From Klebsiella pneumoniae (GTDB taxonomy: Bacteria > Pseudomonadota > Gammaproteobacteria > Enterobacterales > Enterobacteriaceae), in NCBI RefSeq assembly GCF_000742135.1, contig NZ_KN046818.1, positions 5,088,401 through 5,152,400 of the forward strand: a stretch of 64,000 bases of DNA. Direction: 5' to 3'. This document shows, piece by piece, positions 47,795 through 59,049 of the stretch. Made by a program: the position numbers and the translations under genes. Under the pieces are notes generated by a model that was given only the letters and a program-made list of their open reading frames with translations, did not search any database and was not told where the DNA came from. Position 1 is the first letter of the stretch, and the number at the start of each line of letters is the position of its first letter.

Positions 47795-50446
47795 TTAACC
47801 GGTGTTACGCATACCGGCGGCGACGCCGGCGATGGTGACCATCAGCGCTTGTTCAACGCGCGGATCCGGGTCCTTGCCCTCTATTTCAGCCTGGCGTGAA
47901 CGGTGCAGCAGTTCCGCCTGCAGGACGTTCAGCGGGTCGGTATAGATATTACGCAGCTGGATAGACTCGGCGATCCACGGCAGGTCGGCCATCAGATGGG
48001 AGTCGTTGGCGATGGCCAGCACGACGTTGATATCGGCAGCCAGCAGCTTGCGCAGCTCGGAACCCAGCGCCCACAGCTCCGGCTTCACCAGGCGCTGATC
48101 GTAGTACTCCGCCAGCCACAGGTCGGCCTTCGAGTAAACCATCTCCAGCATGCCGAGGCGGGTAGAGAAGAACGGCCAGTCGCGACACATGGCTTCCAGT
48201 TCACTCTGTTTTCCACCTTCGACCACCTTCTGCAGCGCAGCGCCAGCGCCCAGCCAGGCCGGCAGCATCAGGCGGTTCTGGGTCCAGGCGAAGATCCACG
48301 GAATGGCGCGCAGCGACTCGACGCCGCCGGTTGGACGACGTTTTGCCGGACGCGAACCCAGCGGCAGTTTGCCCAGCTCCTGCTCCGGGGTCGCAGAGCG
48401 GAAGTAAGGGACGAAATCTTTGTTTTCACGCACGTAGCCGCGATACATCTTGCACGACACGTCGGACAGCTCGGCCATGATGTCGCGCCATTCTGCTTTC
48501 GGCTCCGGCGGCGGCAGCAGGTTGGCTTCCAGAATGGCGCTGGTATACAGCGACAGGCTGCTGATGGTGACTTCCGGCAGGCCGTACTTAAAGCGGATCA
48601 TCTCGCCCTGCTCGGTAACGCGCAGGCCGCCTTTCAGGCTTCCCGGCGGCTGCGAGAGCAGCGCGGCGTGGGCCGGCGCGCCGCCGCGGCCGATAGAGCC
48701 GCCGCGACCGTGGAACAGCGTCAGTTCAATACCGGCTTTTTCGCAGGTTTTGATCAGCGCGTCCTGCGCCTGGTACTGCGCCCAGGAGGCGGCCATCACG
48801 CCGGCATCTTTAGCGGAGTCAGAGTAGCCGATCATGACCATCTGCTTGCCCTGGATAAAGCCGCGGTACCAGTCGATATTCAGCAGCTGGGTCATGACGT
48901 CGTTGGCGTTGTTGAGGTCATCCAGCGTTTCGAACAGCGGGGCCACCGGCAGAGCAAAGCCAATCCCGGCTTCTTTCATCAGGAGATGAACCGCCAGCAC
49001 ATCGGACGGCGTTTTCGCCATCGAGATCACGTAGGCAGCGATCGATCCGCGCGGCGCCTCGGCGATCACCTTGCAGGTGTCGAGAACTTCACGCGTCTCT
49101 TCGCTTGGCTCCCACTGGCGCGGCAGCAGCGGACGTTTGGAATTCAGTTCGCGGATCAGGAAAGCCTGTTTGTCGGCTTCCGACCAGCTTTCGTAGTCGC
49201 CGATCCCGAGGTAACGGGTCATTTCACCCAGCGCTTCGGTATGGCGGGTGCTTTCCTGACGAATATCAATACGGACCAGCGGTACGCCGAAAGACTTCAC
49301 GCGGCGCAGGGTGTCGAGCAGCTCGCCGTTGGCGATAATGCCCATGCCGCAGGCCTGCAGCGATTTATAGCAGGCGTACAGCGGCTCCCACAGCTGCTCG
49401 TTCTGAGTGATCAGTCCCGCCGGTTTCGGCAGCTTCTGACCTTTCAGACGCGCTTCCAGCCAGGCCTGGGTCTCCATCAGTTGAGAGCGCAGTTTTTTCA
49501 TCAGATAACGGTAAGGTTCCTGAGCGCCCTCGGCGCCAGCCAGGGCGCGCAGCTCGTCGGTACACTCCACCATCGACAGCTCGGAGATCAGCACCTGCAC
49601 GTCTTTGAGGAACAGGTCGGTCGCTTTCCAGCGGCTGAGCAGCAGCACGTGGCGGGTGATGTCGGCAGTCACGTTCGGGTTGCCGTCGCGGTCGCCGCCC
49701 ATCCACGAGGTGAAACGCACCGGGACGAAGTCCACCGGCAGCTGATAGCCAAGGTTGGCTTCCAGCTGTTCGTTCAGCTCGCGCAGATAGTTAGGCACCC
49801 CTTCCCACAGGCTGTTTTCCACCACCGCGAAGCCCCATTTGGCTTCATCGACCGGGGAAGGGCGGTGCTTACGAATTTCATCGGTATGCCACGACTGGGC
49901 GATCAGCTGGCGCAGACGGCGCATTAGCTGATGGTGCTCGTAGTCAGCGATATCTTTGTTGTCCAACTGCTTAAGGCAGTTGTTCACTTCCACCATTTTA
50001 TGGATCAGCGTCCGGCGGGTGATCTCGGTCGGGTGGGCGGTTAACACCAGCTCCAGAGACAGCGATTCCACCGCTTGTTTGATGGTCTCTTCGTTGAGAT
50101 TGGGTTGGTCTTTGAGCTTTCTCAGGGTACGCGCAATGACTTCCGGATTGCTGGCCGCTTCGCCATTGGCCGAAATGCTGTGGTACTGCTCAGCGGTGTT
50201 GGCCAGATTCAGAAACTGGCTGAAGGCACGGGCCACCGGCAGCAGTTCGTCGTTTGACAAATTCTGCAGCGTGGTCAGCAGCTCCTGGCGGTTAGCTTCG
50301 TTGCCGGCGCGTGAAGATTTGGACAACTTACGGATAGTTTCGACACGATCAAGAATATTTTCTCCCAATGCATCCTTGATGGTATCGCCCAGCACCTTGC
50401 CGAGCATACTGACATTACTACGCAATGCGGAATATTGTTCGTTCAT
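47795..50446 (-). CDS. ppc: Phosphoenolpyruvate carboxylase
   Basis: 883 aa, the E. coli length. It carboxylates PEP with bicarbonate to oxaloacetate, the main anaplerotic reaction, as a tetramer activated by acetyl-CoA and inhibited by aspartate. Signature 1 is [14 protein letters not shown] (His near residue 138). Signature 2 is [12 protein letters not shown], and the glycine-rich [16 protein letters not shown] loop is present. The C-terminus MRNTG binds aspartate. The ATG at 50446 ([20 protein letters not shown]) is the family start. About 258 bp to argE hold no other gene. Confidence 0.98.
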   Translation of the reverse strand: MNEQYSALRSNVSMLGKVLGDTIKDALGENILDRVETIRKLSKSSRAGNEANRQELLTTLQNLSNDELLPVARAFSQFLNLANTAEQYHSISANGEAASNPEVIARTLRKLKDQPNLNEETIKQAVESLSLELVLTAHPTEITRRTLIHKMVEVNNCLKQLDNKDIADYEHHQLMRRLRQLIAQSWHTDEIRKHRPSPVDEAKWGFAVVENSLWEGVPNYLRELNEQLEANLGYQLPVDFVPVRFTSWMGGDRDGNPNVTADITRHVLLLSRWKATDLFLKDVQVLISELSMVECTDELRALAGAEGAQEPYRYLMKKLRSQLMETQAWLEARLKGQKLPKPAGLITQNEQLWEPLYACYKSLQACGMGIIANGELLDTLRRVKSFGVPLVRIDIRQESTRHTEALGEMTRYLGIGDYESWSEADKQAFLIRELNSKRPLLPRQWEPSEETREVLDTCKVIAEAPRGSIAAYVISMAKTPSDVLAVHLLMKEAGIGFALPVAPLFETLDDLNNANDVMTQLLNIDWYRGFIQGKQMVMIGYSDSAKDAGVMAASWAQYQAQDALIKTCEKAGIELTLFHGRGGSIGRGGAPAHAALLSQPPGSLKGGLRVTEQGEMIRFKYGLPEVTISSLSLYTSAILEANLLPPPEPKAEWRDIMAELSDVSCKMYRGYVRENKDFVPYFRSATPEQELGKLPLGSRPAKRRPTGGVESLRAIPWIFAWTQNRLMLPAWLGAGAALQKVVEGGKQSELEAMCRDWPFFSTRLGMLEMVYSKADLWLAEYYDQRLVKPELWALGSELRKLLAADINVVLAIANDSHLMADLPWIAESIQLRNIYTDPLNVLQAELLHRSRQAEIEGKDPDPRVEQALMVTIAGVAAGMRNTG

Positions 50447-50704
50447 GTTACCCCAGACACCCCATCTCATTTTATTTTGTTATATCCGCTGCGCTGGAAC
50501 GTGAGCAACGGATAAGCAACCCGTCTTTTATAAAGCCACGTAAATACCCCCACGTCAATTACTGCGAAATCGCTTCAGCAAACGAGTAAATCGCCGTAAT
50601 TTGCGAAATTTAATTCAGGGAGCGCTGGATAAGTATCGCTTATGGAAATGTGACGATCGTCACCGTTCCGCCCCGGGAGAACGGGGCGGAAAAAGAGGGC
50701 GATT

Positions 50705-51856
50705 TTAGTGCCAGCAGAAGTGATGAACCACCTGGCTAATCAGCTCCCGGGTCGGCTTGATAAAGCGCGTCTCCAGATACTCGTCAGGCTGATGGGCCTG
50801 ATTGATGGAGCCCGGGCCGAGAACCAGCGTCGGACACAGCGTCTGGATAAACGGCGCTTCGGTGCAGTAGTTCACCACGTCGGTCTGCGCGCCAAGCAGT
50901 TTCTCGACCACCTGCACCAGCTTATGGTCCGGCGGGCACTCGTAGCCGGGGATCGGCGGATGCAGCTCAGAGACCGTCAGGCGGCCCGGCCAGCGTTCGC
51001 TGACCGGGGCCAGCGCCTCGCCCAACAGACCATTAAGATCGTTTAGGGTCATCCCCGGCAGCGGGCGGATATCCATATGCAGTTCACAGCAGGCGCAGAT
51101 ACGGTTTGAGGCATCGCCGCCATGGATAGCGCCCAGGTTGAGGGTTGGGTAAGGGACCGTAAACGCTTCGAAGTGATAGCGCTCTTTTAGCAGATCGCGC
51201 AACTGCATAATCCGGCCGATGGCGTCGTGCATCAGCTCAATCGCGTTGACCCCGCGCGCCGGATCGCTGGAGTGGCCGGACTGGCCCTGAATACGGATCG
51301 CGTTGGACATATGGCCTTTATGGGCGCGGATCGGCTGCAGGGAGGTGGGCTCGCCGATGATGGCGCAGTCCGGGCGCAGCCGGGTGGTTTCGGCAAAGTA
51401 GCGCGCGCCGGCCATGCTGGTCTCTTCGTCGGCAGTGGCCAGAATATACAGCGGCTTTTTCAGCGTGGTGACGTCGACATCGCGCAGGGCGTCGAGAATA
51501 AAGGCGAAGAAGCCTTTCATATCGGCCGTGCCGAGACCGTAGAGCTTGTTATCGTGTTCGGTGAGGGTGAACGGGTCGCGCGTCCAGCGGCCATCATCGA
51601 ACGGCACGGTATCGGTATGCCCGGCGAGCAGCAGGCCGCCGGCGCCGTGTCCGGTGCTGGCCAGCAGGTTGAATTTATGGCGCGTATCCGGCACCGGCTG
51701 TATCTCAACATTGAAGCCGAGATCGCGGAACCAGCCTGCCAGCAAATTGATTAAAGACTCATTGCTTTGATCGAGAGCCTCTTCAGTCGCGCTGATGGAC
51801 GGTGTGGCGATCAACGCGCGGTAAATCTCGATAAAGGGCGGTAAATTGTTTTTCAT
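50705..51856 (-). CDS. argE: Acetylornithine deacetylase
   Basis: 383 aa, M20 family metallohydrolase. It releases ornithine from N2-acetylornithine. The dinuclear metal site is spread over [21 protein letters not shown] and [10 protein letters not shown], with the lid domain in between. The C-terminal WH-type end (HHFCWH) is intact. The start at 51856 matches E. coli [16 protein letters not shown]; the frame is open further upstream through the ARG boxes. Divergent from argC. Confidence 0.96.
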   Translation of the reverse strand: MKNNLPPFIEIYRALIATPSISATEEALDQSNESLINLLAGWFRDLGFNVEIQPVPDTRHKFNLLASTGHGAGGLLLAGHTDTVPFDDGRWTRDPFTLTEHDNKLYGLGTADMKGFFAFILDALRDVDVTTLKKPLYILATADEETSMAGARYFAETTRLRPDCAIIGEPTSLQPIRAHKGHMSNAIRIQGQSGHSSDPARGVNAIELMHDAIGRIMQLRDLLKERYHFEAFTVPYPTLNLGAIHGGDASNRICACCELHMDIRPLPGMTLNDLNGLLGEALAPVSERWPGRLTVSELHPPIPGYECPPDHKLVQVVEKLLGAQTDVVNYCTEAPFIQTLCPTLVLGPGSINQAHQPDEYLETRFIKPTRELISQVVHHFCWH

Positions 51857-51882
51857 TGTTGACACACCTTGGGTCGTGATAG

Positions 51883-51921
51883 TATCAATATTCATGCATT
51901 TATTGTGAATAAAAATACAAT
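51883..51921. promoter_or_regulatory. Pair of ARG boxes between argE and argC
   Basis: Two 18 bp imperfect palindromes, 51883-51900 (TATCAATATTCATGCATT) and 51904-51921 (TGTGAATAAAAATACAAT), separated by exactly 3 bp, the spacing known for ArgR hexamers. They lie between the two divergent starts and should serve both argE and argCBH. Confidence 0.88.
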
Positions 51922-51969
51922 ATCGTTGAGCGTAAGAAAACCCATCGAATGTAAGGAGATGCGCTTCCA

Positions 51970-52974
51970 ATGTTAAATACGCTGATTGTGGGTGCCAGTG
52001 GTTATGCCGGCGCAGAGCTGGTGACCTATATCAATCGTCATCCGCATATGAACATAACCGCTTTGACGGTCTCCGCGCAAAGCAATGATGCGGGAAAATT
52101 AATTTCCGACCTGCATCCGCAGCTCAAAGGCATTGTCGATATGCCGCTGCAGCCGATGTCCGATATCAGCGAATTCAGCGCTGGCGTGGACGTGGTGTTT
52201 CTCGCCACCGCGCACGAAGTGAGTCACGATCTGGCGCCGCAGTTCCTTGCCGCTGGCTGCGTGGTGTTCGATCTCTCCGGTGCCTTCCGCGTTAACGATG
52301 GGGCGTTCTACGAAAAATATTACGGTTTCACTCATCAGCATCCCGACCTGCTCAAACAGGCGGTGTATGGTCTGGCGGAGTGGAGCGCGGATGCGCTTAA
52401 AGACGCGCAGTTAATCGCAGTGCCAGGCTGCTATCCGACGGCGGCGCAGCTGTCGCTGAAGCCGCTGATTGAGGCCAATCTGCTGGATCTCAACCAGTGG
52501 CCGGTAATCAACGCTACCAGCGGGGTGAGCGGCGCGGGTCGTAAAGCCGCGATCGGCAACAGCTTCTGTGAAGTTAGCCTGCAGCCGTACGGCATATTTA
52601 ACCATCGCCATCAGCCGGAGATTGCCAGCCACCTCGGGGCAAAGGTAATTTTTACCCCGCACCTGGGTAATTTTAAGCGCGGCATCCTGGAAACCATTAC
52701 CTGCCGCCTGAAGCCGGGCGTCGACCATGCGCAGATCGCGGCGGTTTACCAGCAGGCTTACGCCGATAAACCACTGGTACGTTTATATGATAAAGGCGTG
52801 CCCGCTTTGAAAAGCGTCGAAGGCCTGCCATTCTGTGATATCGGTTTTGCCGTGCAGGACGATCATCTCATCGTCGTCGCGGCAGAGGATAACCTGCTGA
52901 AAGGCGCCGCAGCGCAGGCGGTGCAGTGCGCGAATATTCGTTTCGGCTTCGCTGAGACGCAGTCTCTTATTTAA
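51970..52974 (+). CDS. argC: N-acetyl-gamma-glutamyl-phosphate reductase
   Basis: 334 aa, the E. coli length. It reduces acetylglutamyl phosphate with NADPH. The N-terminal Rossmann loop is [20 protein letters not shown]. The catalytic Cys lies in [14 protein letters not shown] (about residue 154), and HRHQPEI has the conserved His. It begins the argCBH operon and is followed by argB after 6 bp. GGAG precedes the start. Confidence 0.97.
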   Translation: MLNTLIVGASGYAGAELVTYINRHPHMNITALTVSAQSNDAGKLISDLHPQLKGIVDMPLQPMSDISEFSAGVDVVFLATAHEVSHDLAPQFLAAGCVVFDLSGAFRVNDGAFYEKYYGFTHQHPDLLKQAVYGLAEWSADALKDAQLIAVPGCYPTAAQLSLKPLIEANLLDLNQWPVINATSGVSGAGRKAAIGNSFCEVSLQPYGIFNHRHQPEIASHLGAKVIFTPHLGNFKRGILETITCRLKPGVDHAQIAAVYQQAYADKPLVRLYDKGVPALKSVEGLPFCDIGFAVQDDHLIVVAAEDNLLKGAAAQAVQCANIRFGFAETQSLI

Positions 52975-52980
52975 GGTGTG

Positions 52981-53757
52981 ATGATGAACCCATTAATTAT
53001 CAAACTTGGCGGCGTATTACTCGATAGCGAAGAAGCGCTGGAGCGCCTTTTTACCGCGCTGGTTAACTACCGTGAAGCGCACCAGCGTCCGCTGATTATC
53101 GTCCACGGCGGCGGCTGCGTGGTGGATGAGCTGATGAAGCAGCTCAACCTGCCGGTGCAGAAGAAAAATGGCCTGCGCGTTACGCCGGCTGAGCAAATCG
53201 ACATCATCACCGGCGCGCTGGCGGGAACCGCCAACAAGACGCTGCTGGCGTGGGCGAAAAAACATGGTATTTCCTCGGTAGGCCTGTTCCTCGGCGATGG
53301 CGATAGCGTGAAGGTCACGCAACTGGATGCTGAGCTGGGCCATGTCGGGCTGGCGCAGCCGGGCTCCCCGACGCTGATCAACACCCTGCTGGCCGGCGGT
53401 TACCTGCCGGTGGTGAGCTCTATCGGGGTGACCGATGAAGGCCAGCTGATGAACGTCAACGCTGACCAGGCGGCGACAGCGCTGGCGGCCACCCTGGGGG
53501 CGGATCTGATCCTGTTGTCTGACGTTAGCGGTATCCTCGACGGTAAAGGGCAGCGCATTGCCGAGATGACCGCCGAGAAAGCGGAGCAGCTGATCGAGCA
53601 GGGGATTATCACCGACGGCATGATTGTTAAAGTGAATGCGGCCCTTGACGCCGCACGTGCCCTGGGCCGTCCGGTGGATATCGCCTCCTGGCGTCACGCC
53701 GAGCAGCTGCCGGCGTTATTTAACGGCACGCCGATCGGCACACGTATTCTGGCTTAA
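52981..53757 (+). CDS. argB: N-acetylglutamate kinase
   Basis: 258 aa, amino-acid kinase family. It phosphorylates N-acetylglutamate as the second step of arginine synthesis. The nucleotide/phosphate loop is [15 protein letters not shown] and the substrate loop [16 protein letters not shown]. Lys and Asp of catalysis fall in [12 protein letters not shown] and [14 protein letters not shown]. The ATG at 52981 is preceded by AAGGTG; a GTG lies one codon upstream. Confidence 0.96.
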   Translation: MMNPLIIKLGGVLLDSEEALERLFTALVNYREAHQRPLIIVHGGGCVVDELMKQLNLPVQKKNGLRVTPAEQIDIITGALAGTANKTLLAWAKKHGISSVGLFLGDGDSVKVTQLDAELGHVGLAQPGSPTLINTLLAGGYLPVVSSIGVTDEGQLMNVNADQAATALAATLGADLILLSDVSGILDGKGQRIAEMTAEKAEQLIEQGIITDGMIVKVNAALDAARALGRPVDIASWRHAEQLPALFNGTPIGTRILA

Positions 53758-53761
53758 GATT

Positions 53762-53840
53762 TCATGCCCGGCGGCGCGTCGTCTGCCGGGCTTACAAGAC
53801 CGTAGGCCGGGCGGCACAATGCCGCCGGCGGAACTAACGA
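53762..53840. repeat. BIME: two REP units between argB and argH
   Basis: Two inverted repeats, one within GCCCGGCGGCGCG...GCCGGGC (53767-53791) and one within GTAGGCCGGGCGGC...GCCGCCGG (53804-53829). They have the REP-type GTAGGCCGGGC head. They sit between argB and argH, inside the argCBH operon. Confidence 0.8.
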
Positions 53841-53856
53841 ATAAAGGAAGCATGTT

Positions 53857-55230
53857 ATGGCACTTTGGGGCGGGCGTTTTACACAGGCAGCAGATCAACG
53901 GTTCAAACAGTTCAACGACTCGTTGCGCTTCGACTATCGTCTGGCGGAGCAGGATATCGTTGGCTCTGTCGCCTGGTCGAAAGCGCTGGTAACGGTCGGC
54001 GTTCTGAGTGCCGCTGAACAGCAGCAGCTGGAAGAAGCGCTGAACGTGCTGCTGGAAGAGGTGCGCGCCAATCCGCAGCAAATCCTCGCCAGCGATGCCG
54101 AAGATATTCACAGCTGGGTGGAAGGCAAGCTGATCGATAAAGTGGGCCAGCTGGGCAAGAAACTGCACACCGGGCGCAGCCGTAACGACCAGGTCGCCAC
54201 CGATCTTAAACTGTGGTGCAAAGATACCGTTGTCGAACTGCTCTCAGCGAACCGCCAGCTGCAGAGCGCGCTGGTGGAGACCGCCCAGCAGAATCAGGAC
54301 GCGGTAATGCCGGGGTACACCCACCTGCAGCGCGCCCAGCCGGTGACGTTCGCGCACTGGTGTCTGGCCTACGTTGAAATGCTGGCGCGTGACGAAAGCC
54401 GTCTGCAGGACGCGCTGAAGCGCCTCGACGTCAGCCCGCTGGGCTGCGGCGCGCTGGCGGGGACGGCGTATGAGATCGACCGCGAGCAGCTGGCCGGCTG
54501 GCTGGGCTTTGCCTCCGCCACCCGCAACAGCCTCGACAGCGTGTCCGATCGCGATCATGTGCTGGAGCTGCTTTCCGATGCGGCTATCGGTATGGTGCAT
54601 CTGTCGCGCTTTGCGGAAGATCTGATTTTCTTTAACTCCGGCGAGGCGAACTTCGTCGAGCTTTCCGACCGCGTGACCTCCGGCTCCTCGCTGATGCCGC
54701 AGAAGAAAAACCCGGACGCCCTGGAGCTTATCCGTGGCAAATGCGGCCGCGTGCAGGGTGCGCTGACCGGCATGATGATGACGCTGAAAGGACTGCCGCT
54801 GGCCTACAACAAAGACATGCAGGAAGATAAAGAGGGGCTTTTCGACGCCCTGGATACCTGGCTCGACTGCCTGCATATGGCGGCCCTGGTGCTGGACGGC
54901 ATTCAGGTAAAACGTCCGCGCTGTGCGGAAGCGGCGCAGCAGGGCTATGCCAACGCCACTGAGCTGGCGGATTATCTGGTGGCGAAAGGCGTACCGTTCC
55001 GCGAGGCGCACCATATTGTCGGTGAAGCGGTAGTGGAAGCCATTGCGCAAGGGAAACCGCTGGAAGCGCTGACCCTGGCCGATCTGCAGAAATTCAGCCC
55101 AGTGATTGCGGACGATGTGTATCCGATCCTGTCGCTGCAGTCCTGCCTCGAGAAACGCGCAGCGAAAGGCGGCGTCTCGCCGCAGCAGGTAGCCCAGGCT
55201 ATCAACGAGGCGAAGGCTCGTTTAAGCTAA
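53857..55230 (+). CDS. argH: Argininosuccinate lyase
   Basis: 457 aa, fumarase/aspartase superfamily, homotetramer. It splits argininosuccinate into arginine and fumarate. The signature [12 protein letters not shown] (about residues 277-288) holds the catalytic Ser loop. [13 protein letters not shown] and [12 protein letters not shown] are the other two conserved regions. Last gene of argCBH; a BIME separates it from argB and a terminator follows. Confidence 0.97.
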   Translation: MALWGGRFTQAADQRFKQFNDSLRFDYRLAEQDIVGSVAWSKALVTVGVLSAAEQQQLEEALNVLLEEVRANPQQILASDAEDIHSWVEGKLIDKVGQLGKKLHTGRSRNDQVATDLKLWCKDTVVELLSANRQLQSALVETAQQNQDAVMPGYTHLQRAQPVTFAHWCLAYVEMLARDESRLQDALKRLDVSPLGCGALAGTAYEIDREQLAGWLGFASATRNSLDSVSDRDHVLELLSDAAIGMVHLSRFAEDLIFFNSGEANFVELSDRVTSGSSLMPQKKNPDALELIRGKCGRVQGALTGMMMTLKGLPLAYNKDMQEDKEGLFDALDTWLDCLHMAALVLDGIQVKRPRCAEAAQQGYANATELADYLVAKGVPFREAHHIVGEAVVEAIAQGKPLEALTLADLQKFSPVIADDVYPILSLQSCLEKRAAKGGVSPQQVAQAINEAKARLS

Positions 55231-55253
55231 TCCTTAGATATCTGCCCTCCCTG

Positions 55254-55286
55254 ACCCGGCCAAGCCCAGCGACGCCGGGTTTTTTA
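55254..55286 (+). terminator. Terminator after argH
   Basis: ACCCGGC pairs with GCCGGGT over a 13-base loop and is followed by six T residues. It sits just before the oxyS 3' end. Confidence 0.75.
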
Positions 55287-55290
55287 TGCA

Positions 55291-55393
55291 AAAAAAAAGC
55301 GGACGCAAGGTCCGCAAAAGTTCACGTTGGCTTTAGTTGTTCGGGTAGAGAAACAGTGTGACGGGTCAGTGATTTTCACAGGTAGACCGTCTT
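55291..55393 (-). ncRNA. oxyS: OxyS small regulatory RNA
   Basis: On the minus strand the 3' half reads AACTAAAGCCAACGTGAAC and then TTTTGCGGAC, nearly identical to E. coli OxyS, and ends in a GCGGAC...GTCCGC hairpin with a T-run. The 5' half is diverged and was placed by a -10-like TAATAC 8 bp upstream of 55393. It lies between argH and divergent oxyR as in E. coli. Length is about 103 nt (109 in E. coli). OxyS is induced by OxyR under peroxide and acts with Hfq on targets such as fhlA and rpoS. The exact 5' end is inferred. Confidence 0.87.
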
Positions 55394-55410
55394 TATGGGC
55401 GTATTATTGA

Positions 55411-55470
55411 ACAGAAAACTTGATAGGGATAATCGTTCGTTGCTATGCTATCTATCGCCATGGACTATCG
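55411..55470. promoter_or_regulatory. OxyR-responsive oxyS-oxyR control region
   Basis: AT-rich DNA with several ATAG and CTAT quarter-sites spaced about one helical turn apart (ATAG near 55423 and CTAT near 55443-55454), as in OxyR sites. In E. coli OxyR represses itself and activates oxyS here. The exact site layout is not certain. Confidence 0.45.
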
Positions 55471-55489
55471 TGGCGATGGAGGATGAATA

Positions 55490-56407
55490 ATGAATATTCG
55501 CGATCTTGAATACCTGGTAGCGCTCGCCGAACACCGCCACTTCCGGCGGGCGGCTGACTCATGCCATGTGAGCCAACCGACGCTCAGCGGACAGATCCGC
55601 AAGCTGGAGGATGAGCTTGGCGTCATGCTGCTGGAGCGCACCAGCCGTAAGGTTCTGTTTACCCAGGCGGGGCTGTTGCTGGTGGATCAGGCGCGTACCG
55701 TGTTACGCGAAGTAAAAGTGCTCAAGGAAATGGCAAGCCAACAAGGGGAAACCATGTCCGGGCCGCTGCATATCGGCCTGATCCCGACAATTGGCCCGTA
55801 CCTGCTGCCGCACATCATTCCGATGCTGCATCAGACCTTCCCGAAGCTGGAAATGTATCTGCACGAAGCGCAGACCCATCAGCTGCTGGCTCAGCTCGAC
55901 AGCGGTAAGCTCGACTGCGCTATCCTGGCGCTGGTCAAAGAGAGCGAGGCCTTTATCGAGGTGCCGCTGTTCGATGAGCCGATGATGCTGGCTATCTATG
56001 AGGATCATCCGTGGGCGAACCGCGATCGGGTGCCGATGTCGGATCTGGCCGGTGAAAAGCTGCTGATGCTGGAGGATGGCCACTGTCTGCGCGATCAGGC
56101 GATGGGCTTCTGCTTTGAAGCGGGGGCGGATGAGGATACCCACTTCCGCGCGACCAGCCTGGAAACGCTGCGCAATATGGTGGCGGCAGGCAGCGGCATT
56201 ACCCTGCTGCCGGCGCTGGCGGTGCCGCAGGAGAGAAAACGCGATGGCGTAGTCTACCTGCCGTGCATTAAGCCAGAGCCAAGACGCACCATCGGTCTGG
56301 TTTATCGTCCAGGCTCCCCGCTGCGCAGCCGCTATGAACATCTGGCGGAGGCCATCCGCGGCACGATGGATGGCCATTTCGACAAGGCGTTAAAACAGGC
56401 GGTTTAA
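55490..56407 (+). CDS. oxyR: Hydrogen peroxide-inducible regulator OxyR
   Basis: 305 aa, LysR family. HTH at residues ~18-37 ([20 protein letters not shown]). Both redox cysteines are present: Cys199 and Cys208 ([16 protein letters not shown]), whose disulfide switches it to the activating form. GGAGG precedes the start. It diverges from oxyS. Its last 18 bp overlap the converging sthA gene, as I recall for E. coli. Confidence 0.98.
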   Translation: MNIRDLEYLVALAEHRHFRRAADSCHVSQPTLSGQIRKLEDELGVMLLERTSRKVLFTQAGLLLVDQARTVLREVKVLKEMASQQGETMSGPLHIGLIPTIGPYLLPHIIPMLHQTFPKLEMYLHEAQTHQLLAQLDSGKLDCAILALVKESEAFIEVPLFDEPMMLAIYEDHPWANRDRVPMSDLAGEKLLMLEDGHCLRDQAMGFCFEAGADEDTHFRATSLETLRNMVAAGSGITLLPALAVPQERKRDGVVYLPCIKPEPRRTIGLVYRPGSPLRSRYEHLAEAIRGTMDGHFDKALKQAV

Positions 56408-57790
56408 GCCGTTCAGCGCGGCAACCCGGTACGCTTCCGCCATGGTCGGGTAGTTAAAGGTGGTGTTGACGAAGTACTCGATGGTGTTGCCACCGCCTTT
56501 CTGCTCCATGATCGCCTGGCCGATATGAATAATTTCGGCCGCGCGCTCGCCAAAGCAGTGAATGCCAAGGATCTCCTTGGTTTCCCGATGGAACAGGATC
56601 TTCAGCGTACCAACGCTCATACCGACGATTTGCGCCCGCGCCAGGTGTTTAAACTGGGCGCGGCCCACCTCATATGGCACTTTCATCGCCGTCAGCTGCT
56701 GCTCGGTTTTCCCGACGGAGCTGATTTCCGGAATGGTATAGATCCCGGTCGGGATATCTTCAATCAGATGCGCTGAGGCTTCGCCTTTCACCAGCGCCTG
56801 GGCGGCAATGCGTCCCTGATCGTAAGCGGCAGAAGCCAGGCTTGGATAGCCGATGACATCGCCAACCGCATAGATGTGCGGGAGGGCGGTCTGATACATG
56901 CTGTTGACCTTCAGCTGACCGCGGCTGTCGGTCTGCAGACCGATATTTTCCAGCGCCAGGGTGTCGGTGTTGCCGGTGCGGCCGTTAGCGTACAGCAGGC
57001 AATCGGCCTTCAGCTTTTTGCCGGACTTCAGGTGCATGATCACCCCGTCATCCACCCCTTCAATTTTCTCATACTCCTCGTTGTGGCGAATAACCACGCC
57101 GCTGTTCCAGAAGTGATAAGAGAGCGAGTCTGACATCTCCTGATCGAGGAAGGCCAGCAGACGATCGCGGGTGTTGATCAGATCGACCTTCACCTCCATG
57201 CCGCGGAAGATCGACGCATATTCACAACCGATCACCCCGGCGCCGTAAATGATCACATGGCGCGGCTCATGCTGCAGGCTGAGAATCGAATCGCTGTCAT
57301 AGATGCGCGGGTGGTGGAAATCGACATCCGCCGGATGGTAGGGACGCGATCCGCAGGCGATAACGAATTTCTCCGCGGTCACAGTCTCGACCGTGCCGTC
57401 ATGGCACTCCAGCGCCAGAGTATGCTCATCCACGAAGTGGGCATTGCCCTGCAGAATTTCACAGTGGTTGCGCTCATAGAATCCCTGGCGCATATGAGTC
57501 TGCTGGTTGATGACGCTGTCGGCATGGTTAAGGATGTCGGCGAAAGAAGAGCGAAGAAGGCGGGAGTGGTCGCTGTAGAGGGGGTTTTGGTTAAACTCGA
57601 TAATACGGCTGACGGCATGGCGGAGGGCTTTCGACGGGATGGTGCCCCAGTGGGTGCAACCGCCGCCGACATTATGGTAGCGCTCGATGACGGCAACGCG
57701 TGCTCCCTGTTTCACCAGTCCCATGGCGGCGCCTTCCCCGCCAGGACCGGAACCAATCACTATTGCATCATAATCCCAAGAGTGTGACAT
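56390..57790 (-). CDS. sthA: Soluble pyridine nucleotide transhydrogenase
   Basis: 466 aa, the E. coli length, a flavoprotein of the lipoamide dehydrogenase family that moves hydride from NADPH to NAD+. FAD loop [20 protein letters not shown] loop [15 protein letters not shown]. The second cysteine of the usual redox disulfide is replaced by Thr ([15 protein letters not shown]), the mark of this enzyme versus related reductases. The ATG at 57790 ([15 protein letters not shown]) is preferred; the frame extends 12 codons. It overlaps oxyR by 18 bp at the 3' ends. Confidence 0.97.
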   Translation of the reverse strand: MSHSWDYDAIVIGSGPGGEGAAMGLVKQGARVAVIERYHNVGGGCTHWGTIPSKALRHAVSRIIEFNQNPLYSDHSRLLRSSFADILNHADSVINQQTHMRQGFYERNHCEILQGNAHFVDEHTLALECHDGTVETVTAEKFVIACGSRPYHPADVDFHHPRIYDSDSILSLQHEPRHVIIYGAGVIGCEYASIFRGMEVKVDLINTRDRLLAFLDQEMSDSLSYHFWNSGVVIRHNEEYEKIEGVDDGVIMHLKSGKKLKADCLLYANGRTGNTDTLALENIGLQTDSRGQLKVNSMYQTALPHIYAVGDVIGYPSLASAAYDQGRIAAQALVKGEASAHLIEDIPTGIYTIPEISSVGKTEQQLTAMKVPYEVGRAQFKHLARAQIVGMSVGTLKILFHRETKEILGIHCFGERAAEIIHIGQAIMEQKGGGNTIEYFVNTTFNYPTMAEAYRVAALNGLNRLF

Positions 57791-57989
57791 GGCATTACTC
57801 ACCTGTTTTATACATAAAATAAACACGATGATAACATTCGCTGCGCTTTAACCCAATTATCGTTGTGCTTTTTTGCAGCATAAAAGCAGAAACGGCTCGT
57901 AAACAATCATTCACAATCCAGGGCAAACCGATTAGTTTTAATCTCTGGTATAGTGCCAGCAGGGCTATTGGAAGGATTCATACATCGTG

Positions 57990-58622
57990 ATGGGCGTAAG
58001 AGCACAACAAAAAGAAAAAACCCGCCGTTCGCTGGTGGAAGCGGCATTCAGTCAACTTAGCGCTGAGCGGAGTTTCGCCAGCCTGAGCTTGCGTGAAGTG
58101 GCACGGGAAGCAGGGATCGCGCCGACGTCCTTTTATCGTCATTTTCGCGACGTCGATGAGCTGGGCCTGACGATGGTCGATGAGAGCGGACTGATGCTGC
58201 GCCAGCTGATGCGCCAGGCGCGCCAGCGGATAGCCAAAGGCGGCAGCGTGATCCGCACCTCGGTCTCCACCTTTATGGAATTTATCGGTAACAACCCGAA
58301 CGCCTTCCGCCTGCTGCTGCGCGAGCGCTCGGGAACTTCTGCGGCGTTTCGCGCCGCCGTCGCACGCGAGATCCAGCACTTTATTGCGGAACTCGCCGAC
58401 TATTTAGAACTCGAAAACCATATGCCGCGCGCCTTTACCGAAGCGCAGGCTGAAGCTATGGTCACCATCGTTTTTAGCGCTGGCGCGGAAGCGCTGGATG
58501 TCGGCCCTGAGCAGCGCCGGCAGCTGGAGGAACGGTTGGTACTGCAGCTTCGAATGATCTCGAAAGGCGCGTATTACTGGTATCGCCGTGAACAAGAAAA
58601 AATGTCACATCATTCCGAATAA
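57990..58622 (+). CDS. fabR: HTH-type repressor FabR
   Basis: 210 aa, TetR family. HTH in [22 protein letters not shown]. The C-terminal domain binds acyl-ACP/acyl-CoA and controls unsaturated fatty acid synthesis by repressing fabB and fabA in E. coli. The sequence is nearly identical to E. coli FabR except at the C-terminus. The ATG at 57990 follows a GTG one codon earlier. It is upstream of yijD, 15 bp apart, in a probable operon. Confidence 0.96.
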   Translation: MGVRAQQKEKTRRSLVEAAFSQLSAERSFASLSLREVAREAGIAPTSFYRHFRDVDELGLTMVDESGLMLRQLMRQARQRIAKGGSVIRTSVSTFMEFIGNNPNAFRLLLRERSGTSAAFRAAVAREIQHFIAELADYLELENHMPRAFTEAQAEAMVTIVFSAGAEALDVGPEQRRQLEERLVLQLRMISKGAYYWYRREQEKMSHHSE

Positions 58623-58637
58623 CGTGAAGGACGAGCA

Positions 58638-58997
58638 ATGAAACACTCAGTTCAAGATAAAGGTACGCTGCTGCTGGCGCTGATTGCCGGGTTATCCATT
58701 AATGGCGCCTTTGCGGCGCTGTTCAGTTCGATAGTTCCGTTTTCCGTCTTCCCCATTTTATCCCTGCTGCTGACGGTCTACTGTCTGCATCAGCGCTATC
58801 AGAATCGCAGTATGCCCGTTGGGCTACCGGGCCTGGCCGCCGCCTTTTTTATTCTCGGGGTGCTGTTGTACAGCACCGTCGTGCGTGCGGAGTACCCGGA
58901 TATCGGTTCTAACTTCTTCCCGGCCGTTCTGTCCGTCGCGATGGTCTTCTGGATCGGCTACAAGATGCGTAACCGCAAAGATACCGCAGCCGAGTAA
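58638..58997 (+). CDS. yijD: DUF1422 inner-membrane protein YijD
   Basis: 119 aa with four predicted TM helices (near residues 10-30, 35-50, 65-85 and 90-108). A conserved membrane protein of unknown function that follows fabR in enterobacteria. KDEGRAA-type ribosome-binding DNA (GAAGGAC) precedes the start. No enzymatic motif is visible. Confidence 0.92.
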   Translation: MKHSVQDKGTLLLALIAGLSINGAFAALFSSIVPFSVFPILSLLLTVYCLHQRYQNRSMPVGLPGLAAAFFILGVLLYSTVVRAEYPDIGSNFFPAVLSVAMVFWIGYKMRNRKDTAAE

Positions 58998-59008
58998 GCC
59001 GCCAGCGG

Positions 59009-59046
59009 TAAAAAAAACCGGCAATATGACGTTGCCGGTTTTTTTG
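59009..59046. terminator. Bidirectional terminator between yijD and trmA
   Basis: A-run, AACCGGCAA, seven-base loop, TTGCCGGTT, T-run. Both converging genes end next to it. Confidence 0.92.
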
Positions 59047-59049
59047 GGC

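Noticed and set aside
47903..49927. 674-codon open frame antisense to ppc
   Set aside because: Opposite the intact phosphoenolpyruvate carboxylase gene; it lacks any motif or ribosome-binding site. Shadow of codon bias.
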